Shown piece by piece: positions 53,361-59,929 of a DNA stretch of 59,929 nt. A program made the translations under genes and the position numbers. The DNA is from Bacteroidaceae bacterium (lineage in GTDB: Bacteria; Bacteroidota; Bacteroidia; Bacteroidales; Bacteroidaceae), in assembly GCA_017617335.1 (NCBI GenBank), contig JAFZWK010000035.1:1-59929 (forward strand). Direction: 5' to 3'. Below the pieces are notes generated by a model. It was given only the letters and a program-made list of their open reading frames with translations. It searched no databases and was not told the DNA's origin. How positions within the stretch are numbered: position 1 is the first letter of the stretch; each line of letters starts with the position of its first letter.

Positions 53361-54227
53361 ATGAGAAAATCATTAGTACTGAATATTATCCTACTGGTTT
53401 TGACTTTTGTTGGGAATGCCGTTCTTCCTGTCCATGCTGGTATTTCATTGCGTGTGCTGACGTTCAACATCCGCATTATTAGTGACAGCGATGGCAAGAA
53501 CAATTGGTATTATCGCTGCAACGACGTGGTAGCCTTCTGTCGCGATATCCATCCTGACGTGATAGGTATGCAGGAAGCTACTGTTCCCCAACGGAAATTT
53601 GTGATGGACTGCCTTTCCGAATACGAATGTATAGGACAAGGGCGTGATGGCGGACAGAATGGCGAACATTGCCCTGTGTTCTACCGCAAGGATCGATTCA
53701 TCCTTGAGAAATCAGGTACATTCTGGCTCTCAGAGACACCTGATCGCGTCAGTGTCGGCTGGGATGCTGCCGCACGTCGTATTGTCTGCTGGACCATCCT
53801 GCGTGACCGCCAGAGTGGCGAACGACTCCTCTTTGCCAACACCCATTTCGACCACAAAGGTGAGACTGCCCGCACTCAGAGCTCCCTCCTTGCCAAAAAG
53901 CGTCTCACAGAATATGCCCAAGGTCTTCCCATCATCGTCACAGGTGATTTCAATGCCAGCCCTCAAAGCGAATGCTACGCCTATATGCTATCTTCTCCAG
54001 GTACTGTTCCCCTTGGCGATGCCTGGAACGAAGCACGCACTCGCATAGGACCTGTTGGTACCTATCATGGATGGGCAAAGGTTGCTTCCAGTGAAAGCAG
54101 CCGAGGTGACTTTATCTTTACTTCGCACGACATAAATGTACTTCGCTTTGTTAACGACGATTACACTCGTCGCCCACGAATGCTTTCCGATCACAACCCG
54201 CTTTATACTGACATCGAGTTACCATAA
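53361..54227 (+). CDS. Secreted endonuclease/exonuclease/phosphatase-family protein
   Basis: A 288-residue exported enzyme: signal peptide, then the EEP fold with LRVLTFNIRI, GMQEA (metal-binding Glu), NTHFDHKGE, TGDFNASP and the final SDHNP catalytic His. The family includes DNases, sphingomyelinases and inositol-phosphate phosphatases; nothing here fixes the substrate. It starts 3 bp after the broken GLUG gene and may depend on its transcript. A convergent terminator follows. Confidence 0.85.
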   Translation: MRKSLVLNIILLVLTFVGNAVLPVHAGISLRVLTFNIRIISDSDGKNNWYYRCNDVVAFCRDIHPDVIGMQEATVPQRKFVMDCLSEYECIGQGRDGGQNGEHCPVFYRKDRFILEKSGTFWLSETPDRVSVGWDAAARRIVCWTILRDRQSGERLLFANTHFDHKGETARTQSSLLAKKRLTEYAQGLPIIVTGDFNASPQSECYAYMLSSPGTVPLGDAWNEARTRIGPVGTYHGWAKVASSESSRGDFIFTSHDINVLRFVNDDYTRRPRMLSDHNPLYTDIELP

Positions 54228-54271
54228 GGATGCTCCTATGCTGAATTGTTGAGTGTCATGAGGATAATACG

Positions 54272-54304
54272 AAGGGGGCGTCTGAAAAAATCAAACGCCC
54301 CCTT
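54272..54304. terminator. Terminator between convergent genes
   Basis: A 10-bp perfect stem (AAGGGGGCGT at 54272-54281 with ACGCCCCCTT at 54295-54304) lies between the EEP gene and the convergent GLUG gene. T runs on both sides are short, but its position suits bidirectional termination. Confidence 0.7.
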
Positions 54305-54350
54305 TGTATGTTAGAATTGTCTCACAAAGGAGACTTTTGTCCTGTCATGT

Positions 54351-57300
54351 TTACTTGATCAGATACTTGTGACGTCCAATGATGTAAACACCCTTTAGAC
54401 CACGCAGATCCTTGGCGGTTGCATTCTCCTTAATCAGACGACCGTCGATGCTGTAAACATTGGTGTTGGCACCCTTCTCCACATCTTCGATAGTGATGTC
54501 CTCGATGGCATTGGGGTTCGTGTTGGTGTACTCACCCAGATAGTTGTAAACGATGGCAGTGCCAAACAGCTTGGGATGAGCATCAACGCCCAGATGCTGG
54601 AACCAAACGGGATCCTCGCTGGAGCTTCCGTTCAGTACGAAGCAGAGAGCACCACTGGTCACCTGAAGATCTGTAAGGGTATTAACTTGACTACCATACT
54701 TAGACCAGCAGTTGGTGGTGGTCACGCTACCGCAGCGAGCAAAGTATTTAGCATCGCTTTCTGAACCGTTGACCTTACTGATAGACCAGGAGTTGCTGAT
54801 CTCGGCGTTAGAGCCAACCCATCCAGAGATGGCACCTGACTCGTTGCCACCAGTGACTTCACCTGTTGAGTAGCAGTTCTCGATGTGTATGGTTGCGCTG
54901 GAACTCATACAGCAGCCAAAGATACCACCAGCATTCTGGTTGATAGTGGTCACGGTACCCTCGTTACCGATGTTTCTCATGTAGAGATCACCTGTTATAC
55001 CTGTCTGGGATTCACCGATAGGACCAGCAAACTTGGTTCCAGAGATGGAGCAGGTGTTGTCGAGCACGAAGTTTTCGATGACTGCAGGAGGAGCCACCAG
55101 ACCGAACAGACCAACACCACCATCTTCAATTCCGCTGTCGATGTTGAGGTTGCTGAACTTGTGACCCTGTCCGTCGAAGTGACCAACATAGTAATTCGTG
55201 GCTGTTCCGATAGGATTGAGGTTGATGCCTGTCATGTCGATATCAGCTGTCAGAACGGCATTGGCATTGGTGGTACCAGAGTTAACCAAAGCGCTGAACC
55301 AAATGAGGTTGAGATCGTTTCCAATCTGGTAAACACCATCCACTTCGTTAGCGGCAATGGTATTGTTCTTGAGAGCTTCGATGTTGCGGGCTTGCTCGAG
55401 AGTGTAAGAACCATCCTCAAATGCAATCCAGCATTCAGCAGCCAAAGCTTCCATAGCCTTAGCCTCGTCGCTGGTCATCTTTCCAACGTCTACCAGTGTC
55501 CAAGATACGTCACTGAGGGATTCTGCCATAGAAACCATATCAATATATGCTTCCTTGCAGTCGTAAACCTCCTGGAAGAGTTCTGAGAACTTCTGGATGA
55601 GAGCGTATTTAGCCTCTGCATCGGCAGCGCCAGCAACTGCATCCATTGTCTCCTGCAGAGCAACCTTGGTTGCCTGAGAGAAGTTGGGATACAGGTTGTA
55701 ATCATCGCCATTGCTGAACTGATAATCGTTGAGGATGGTGTTGGCACGAGCTGACATGCAAGCCAGTACGTCATCCATAGCATCGGTAGCCTCATCCATC
55801 TCACCACGATAAATCAGGTGTATGTTACCAAAGCCGAGCCAGTCACGAGCCACATTACGTGTACCCATGTTCTTGATACCCAGTGTCAGAGTTCCATCGG
55901 TAACGTTGACCAGCAGGCTGTTATTGTAACGGTCGGCATTAATAGCATAGCAGAGACCTGTGGGGCCGTGAGCAACGTAGCCAATGGTATTGCCTTCCTC
56001 GTCTGTAACATTCAAGTCTGTGGTACCATTGGGATCGAGATAGCAGTTGACGCCATCCACTGCATCCTCTACAGGAATGTAATCCTCGATGTCAGCCTGG
56101 AAGTAGTTCTGCAGGTCGTTCATGTAGAAGGTAGCAGCATAGTTGTTGCCCTTTGGATCCTGATAGGGACGGAAAGCACCATTAATCTGCAGCTCATAAA
56201 CACCATTTTGCAGGTCGGTCAGGGTCTGATACATATCCATGGTGGAAGCCCAGCACTCTGCAGCACGGTAGTTTTCGTTGGAGCCTGTACCTGTAGCCTT
56301 CTTGCCTTCCCAACCGCCGAAGTCACCACTGTTACCACCAAATCCATTGAGGAAGGTGGGGTTCTGAATTAGGGCAGTCACATCGGTACCAGGCATGATG
56401 CTGCCACGTACAGCGGCATCGATCATCTGATTGATGTAGTCAATCTCGGCTGCCAACTCCTCTTCGTTGAGCAGTTGCTCAGCCAGGATGTAGCCAGCAG
56501 CACCGTTGGGATACGTGCCAGGAGCATCGTCGAGTTCCAGATAGTCGGCCAAGAAGTCACGGGCAGCACCAGCGAGTTCGGCACCTTCACCCTCGAGATA
56601 TTCGAGCGTCTCAGTTACCTTCTTTGCGTATGCTGCGTAGGCTTCCTCACTCTTTACAACGGCATCTTTCTTGGTAGTCAACTCAGCGTATGCAGCTGCA
56701 AACTCACTCATGGAGGTTATCTCATACAGACTGGCGAGACTGGCAGCATAGTCCTCAACAAGTGTGCGCTGTGCAGTCACGTTGTCACAGTAATCCTGCT
56801 CAGATTGGGTGTAAGCCTTAACGAACGTCTGATAGGTTTCAGCATCGTGAACATCGGCGAAACTGTCGTTAGCCTTGTAAACGACACCATGTGTATTGTC
56901 GAGCACGGGATGGAGGTCCTCGCCAATAGTCTGGTACCAGCCGGGGTTAACGAATGATTCACCATTGAGCAACCAAGCGAGCTCACCGTTAGTAACCTGA
57001 TCTTCCGTGATGCGAGTAACCTGAGTACCATACAAAGAGTAACAACGTTCTGCCGTTTTAATACTGCCGTAACGGGCTGAGTAGCGATCATCACTCTCTG
57101 TACCAGTTACCTCGCTGGTGGACCAGCAGCCAACGATTTCAGCATCGCTGCCTACCCAACCAGAAAGCTGACCAGACTCGCCACCGCCGCTGATAGCACC
57201 TGTCGTGTAGCAGTTGGTAATGTGGAAGGTTGCACTGGAGCTCATACAGCAGCCGATGATACCACCAGCGTTGACGCCACCTGTAGTGACAGTACCCTCG

Positions 57301-59660
57301 TTACCCAGATTGGTCATGTAAATGTCACCGCCGGTACCACCAATGGATTCACCAATCAGACCAGAATAAGCTGCACCAGTGATGGAGCAAGTCTCGTCAA
57401 GTACAAGATTCTCGATGGTACAAGGAGCTTTGATGTAACCGAAAAGACCAGCACAGTTGGTTTCCTGCTCAACAACGAGGTTCGAGATGCGGTGACCTTG
57501 ACCATCGAACGTTGCGTTGAAGCAGTTGGCCTCAGTACCGATAGGAACGAATTTGTCGCACATACCTTCCATATCAATGTCAGCAGTCAAACGGCCCTTA
57601 GCCTGTGTGTCACCACTGTTGATGTTGCTTGCATACCAAACCAGTTGCTTGGCATCAGCGATGTTATAGAAACCTTCTGCATCAGGCTCCATGAAGCCAG
57701 GTTCCTTGGCACCACAGTTCACGCAGACACCATTTTCATATACATGATCAGGAATAGGAGCCTGAACAGAAGGATCGTTGGAGTATGAACCTGTGGCACC
57801 CTCCTTTACCCTGCCATCGCAATTCATCTCAGCAGTGGTATAAACCTGCTTGCCTAAGCCCTCGTTGTTGGGCCATGCATCAGTTCCGAGGTTCTGGGTC
57901 CAACCGATAACACTCTGGTCGCCATTCATCTTGTAGCAAATCTCACCGCTCGCTGCAGCTTCTTCGGTTGCTGCAGTGAAGCCGTCGTTTGGAGTGCCAC
58001 AAGGAGCTGCCTCAGTTTCTACATAATAGCAACCTACAGCATTAACATTGCCAGGGTTACGTGAACCAGTATTCTCGATGGTACCAGGAGTAACCTGTAC
58101 GGGCATAACAACGCAACCAGTCATCTTGGTACCTGATGAAGACCAACCTACAATACCACCACAATTAGCAGTGTTTTCTCCAATCATGGAACCATTAAAG
58201 ATACAGAATTTAATGGTCAGACCGCTTTCATTCACAGCAACAAGACCAGCATGTGTACCATCACCACTGACAGCACTAGTGATATTAATTGAAGAAGTAC
58301 AGTTGAGCACCTGAGAGCCAGAATAAGTGTGTGCTGCGATACCGGCAGCAAACTTGTTTTCGCCAGCATCGATGTTACCAGCAACCTTCAGGTTCTTGAC
58401 TGTACCATAAAGGGAGTTGAAGGGAGCGGGATTGGCACTGGGACCAATGTTGATGGTCAGTGTGTGGAATTGACCATCAAGTTCACCCTTGAAGTCGCCA
58501 CTTTCTACAATCTTGCCATACTCAGAGAAGTCAATGTCTGCAGTGAGCTTACCCTTAATTTCATTGTTGCCGTTGGAAATCTTCTGGCCAAACCACTGGA
58601 GCTGCTCAGCATTGCTGATCTGGTAGTAACCATCTACGAGAGGACAATAGTCAGCATCCTCTTTGCCGCAGTTCTTACAGATACCCTTTTCATATTCGTG
58701 AGGAGCAGGCGTATTGCCTGTGGGTTCATTGGCGTAACTTGCTTCCCCCTTACACTTTCCTACGCAAGAGATATCATCGCACTTGGCATAAACCTGCTTG
58801 CTGGTAGCAAAGGGAATAGGATTCGCATCCTGACCCAAGGTCTGATACCACTGGATGTCTGTCTGATCCGTATTCAGCAGGTAGCAAATGGCACCGCTTT
58901 GAATCATGTTTTGATTGCATTGTGCACAATAAGCGGCATTGTAGCTACTGTACTGGGTCAGGAAATAATTGTTGCCACTGGCAGAAGTCATATTTCCGTT
59001 GTTGCGACAGAAAGAGTCAGAACCATCGTTCGTGCCAAGGTTGATTTCTGCAATACACAGATTGTTCTTGAGGGTGGTCTTGCCAGACAGCCAACCTACG
59101 ACACCACCACAGTTGGTAGTCTTTTCTCCGTTGATCTTTATTGCTGAAAGACAGTTCTCGATCAAGGATCCATCATAGGAGCAACCAGCGATACCGCCAT
59201 GAGTACCATCACCCTCTATAGAGCTGTTGATGGTAACATAACTGGCACAGTTCCGAATGACACCACTGTTGTAAGTAGCAATACCAGTGGCGAACTTTCT
59301 GCTGCTGGTGATCGTACCATCCGTAATCAGGTTCTTGACAACACCTGACTTACCAATGGCCCAGAACAAGCTGGCACCATCTGCTTCACGCTCGATTGCC
59401 ACAGTTACCTTGTGACCCTGGCCATCGAAGGTACCCTGGTAATCATCACTGGAAATACCGATGATAGCCTGTGGGAATGCTGTGTAGTCGATATCGGCTG
59501 TCAGTACGGCATTGGCATCGGTCTCACCATTTGTGACGGCTTCGGCAAAAGCAGCAAGTTCTTCCGCTGTACCGATCTCATAGGTCTTCTGGGCCCATGA
59601 GGATGTTCCCCAAAGCAGGGTGACTGCAAGGGTGAACATAGAGAGTAGTTTTCTTTTCAT
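54351..59660 (-). CDS. Giant secreted GLUG-motif protein with sorting-type tail
   Basis: From the ATG at 59660 the protein has 1769 residues; the longer frame from 59672 adds four residues before the signal peptide. The signal (LLSMFTLAVTLLWGTSSWAQ) is followed by at least four GLUG blocks (EELAAFAEAVTNGETDAN; FDGQGHKVTV), Cys-pair linkers (ICKNCGKEDADYCP), a helical stretch of about 150 residues near 990-1130, and a galactose-binding-like domain near 1150-1330. Two GLUG blocks (about 740-960 and 1515-1720) are close duplicates. The end (VYSIDGRLIKE, GLKGVYIIGRHKYLIK) is a sorting-type tail. Such proteins are thought to act in adhesion. It is the intact relative of the broken gene upstream. 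Confidence 0.8.
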   Translation of the reverse strand: MKRKLLSMFTLAVTLLWGTSSWAQKTYEIGTAEELAAFAEAVTNGETDANAVLTADIDYTAFPQAIIGISSDDYQGTFDGQGHKVTVAIEREADGASLFWAIGKSGVVKNLITDGTITSSRKFATGIATYNSGVIRNCASYVTINSSIEGDGTHGGIAGCSYDGSLIENCLSAIKINGEKTTNCGGVVGWLSGKTTLKNNLCIAEINLGTNDGSDSFCRNNGNMTSASGNNYFLTQYSSYNAAYCAQCNQNMIQSGAICYLLNTDQTDIQWYQTLGQDANPIPFATSKQVYAKCDDISCVGKCKGEASYANEPTGNTPAPHEYEKGICKNCGKEDADYCPLVDGYYQISNAEQLQWFGQKISNGNNEIKGKLTADIDFSEYGKIVESGDFKGELDGQFHTLTINIGPSANPAPFNSLYGTVKNLKVAGNIDAGENKFAAGIAAHTYSGSQVLNCTSSINITSAVSGDGTHAGLVAVNESGLTIKFCIFNGSMIGENTANCGGIVGWSSSGTKMTGCVVMPVQVTPGTIENTGSRNPGNVNAVGCYYVETEAAPCGTPNDGFTAATEEAAASGEICYKMNGDQSVIGWTQNLGTDAWPNNEGLGKQVYTTAEMNCDGRVKEGATGSYSNDPSVQAPIPDHVYENGVCVNCGAKEPGFMEPDAEGFYNIADAKQLVWYASNINSGDTQAKGRLTADIDMEGMCDKFVPIGTEANCFNATFDGQGHRISNLVVEQETNCAGLFGYIKAPCTIENLVLDETCSITGAAYSGLIGESIGGTGGDIYMTNLGNEGTVTTGGVNAGGIIGCCMSSSATFHITNCYTTGAISGGGESGQLSGWVGSDAEIVGCWSTSEVTGTESDDRYSARYGSIKTAERCYSLYGTQVTRITEDQVTNGELAWLLNGESFVNPGWYQTIGEDLHPVLDNTHGVVYKANDSFADVHDAETYQTFVKAYTQSEQDYCDNVTAQRTLVEDYAASLASLYEITSMSEFAAAYAELTTKKDAVVKSEEAYAAYAKKVTETLEYLEGEGAELAGAARDFLADYLELDDAPGTYPNGAAGYILAEQLLNEEELAAEIDYINQMIDAAVRGSIMPGTDVTALIQNPTFLNGFGGNSGDFGGWEGKKATGTGSNENYRAAECWASTMDMYQTLTDLQNGVYELQINGAFRPYQDPKGNNYAATFYMNDLQNYFQADIEDYIPVEDAVDGVNCYLDPNGTTDLNVTDEEGNTIGYVAHGPTGLCYAINADRYNNSLLVNVTDGTLTLGIKNMGTRNVARDWLGFGNIHLIYRGEMDEATDAMDDVLACMSARANTILNDYQFSNGDDYNLYPNFSQATKVALQETMDAVAGAADAEAKYALIQKFSELFQEVYDCKEAYIDMVSMAESLSDVSWTLVDVGKMTSDEAKAMEALAAECWIAFEDGSYTLEQARNIEALKNNTIAANEVDGVYQIGNDLNLIWFSALVNSGTTNANAVLTADIDMTGINLNPIGTATNYYVGHFDGQGHKFSNLNIDSGIEDGGVGLFGLVAPPAVIENFVLDNTCSISGTKFAGPIGESQTGITGDLYMRNIGNEGTVTTINQNAGGIFGCCMSSSATIHIENCYSTGEVTGGNESGAISGWVGSNAEISNSWSISKVNGSESDAKYFARCGSVTTTNCWSKYGSQVNTLTDLQVTSGALCFVLNGSSSEDPVWFQHLGVDAHPKLFGTAIVYNYLGEYTNTNPNAIEDITIEDVEKGANTNVYSIDGRLIKENATAKDLRGLKGVYIIGRHKYLIK

Positions 59661-59712
59661 AAGCGAAACCATTTAGAAGTTAATAAATCAGTAAATATGT
59701 TTTTTTATGTTG

Positions 59713-59744
59713 CAAAGATAGTGATTTTTTCTGAAATATGCAAG
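59713..59744 (-). promoter_or_regulatory. Promoter of the giant GLUG gene
   Basis: On the minus strand TATCTTTG (59713-59720) is the -7 element and CTTG (59741-59744) the -33 element, spaced by 20 bp. Transcription would start near 59706, about 46 nt before the ATG at 59660. Confidence 0.6.
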
Positions 59745-59800
59745 AGGCGAACGAAGATTTTTTGGAGAAAGACACTAAAACACCACGTATCGCGCAACTT

Positions 59801-59890
59801 ACATGTTTCATGTTACATGTTACATGTTACATTTTTCGATTTTTGAATTTACGGAGTAACATGAGTAACATGAGTATCATGAGTAACATT
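59801..59890. repeat. Two short tandem-repeat tracts of related sequence
   Basis: Around 59802-59830 the 7-bp unit CATGTTA is repeated about four times; around 59854-59889 the 9-bp unit GAGTAACAT is repeated four times, with one variant GAGTATCAT. The two units are partly inverted copies of each other (GTTAC and GTAAC), and each tract is followed by CGATTTTT. The tracts lie upstream of the GLUG promoter, and nothing coding is seen to the window end. Confidence 0.7.
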
Positions 59891-59929
59891 ACGATTTTTC
59901 AATTGTGTTACATACATAGTGGGCTGAAT

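Overview
The window looks like chromosomal DNA of a gut or rumen Bacteroidales, most likely Prevotellaceae. Several intergenic regions carry the Bacteroidetes promoter pattern (TAnnTTTG at -7, sometimes TTTG about 20 bp upstream). Lipoprotein signals, TonB-dependent receptors, BACON, GLUG and BspA-type repeats, and short C-terminal tails ending in G-x-Y-I-x-x-G-x-K all fit this group. No tRNA, rRNA, CRISPR array or complete transposon was seen. The species assignment is inference.

1-9.7 kb: a fragment of an unrecognised gene, then eight tightly packed minus-strand genes read from about 9.7 kb down to 0.3 kb: acetyltransferase, parE, coaD, S41 protease, ybeY, ruvB, a SpmA/SpmB-type membrane protein and a Wzx-like flippase. 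Spacings of a few bases and ATGA overlaps suggest one operon of housekeeping and envelope genes.

9.8-18.6 kb: two tandem OmpA-type proteins, each with its own promoter and terminator; a VanX-type dipeptidase convergent with a THUMP-like methyltransferase; a GH29 fucosidase; a possible minus-strand small RNA; then cardiolipin synthase and a VTT/DedA-type membrane protein.

18.7-34 kb: an accessory, surface-protein region. It holds a BACON lipoprotein, two unusual intergenic repeat clusters, a GH51 arabinofuranosidase, a 5'-truncated FAD oxidoreductase, a DUF2490 protein, a 1542-residue secreted metallophosphoesterase with four LamG-like modules, the severed C-terminal tail of a lost secreted protein, a fasciclin lipoprotein and an M48 lipoprotein.

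34.4-49.5 kb: a cobalamin cluster. A cobalamin riboswitch precedes a TonB receptor. Then come a lipoprotein-type CbiK chelatase, a BtuF-like binding protein, a second TonB receptor, four two-domain corrin-ring enzymes (CobJ-CbiC, CbiE-CbiT, CbiG-CobM, CobK-CbiD), a BtuC-like permease, and cobyrinate a,c-diamide synthase split into two overlapping genes. CbiG, CbiD and CbiK point to the early-cobalt (anaerobic) route. CbiL, CbiP, CobU/S/T and the transporter ATPase are not in the window.

50-59.9 kb: a GLUG/BspA-type surface protein gene broken by a 2-bp duplication and an amber codon, a secreted endonuclease/exonuclease/phosphatase-family enzyme, and an intact 1.77 kilo-residue GLUG paralogue on the other strand.

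The most unusual signal is a dispersed family of arrays in which an 8-bp interrupted palindrome (AAC-AC-GTT, or GAC-AC-GTC) recurs at exactly 22-bp spacing. Five loci were found: three intergenic (21.7, 34.3 and 49.7 kb) and two inside cobalamin coding sequences (40.8 and 48.7 kb).
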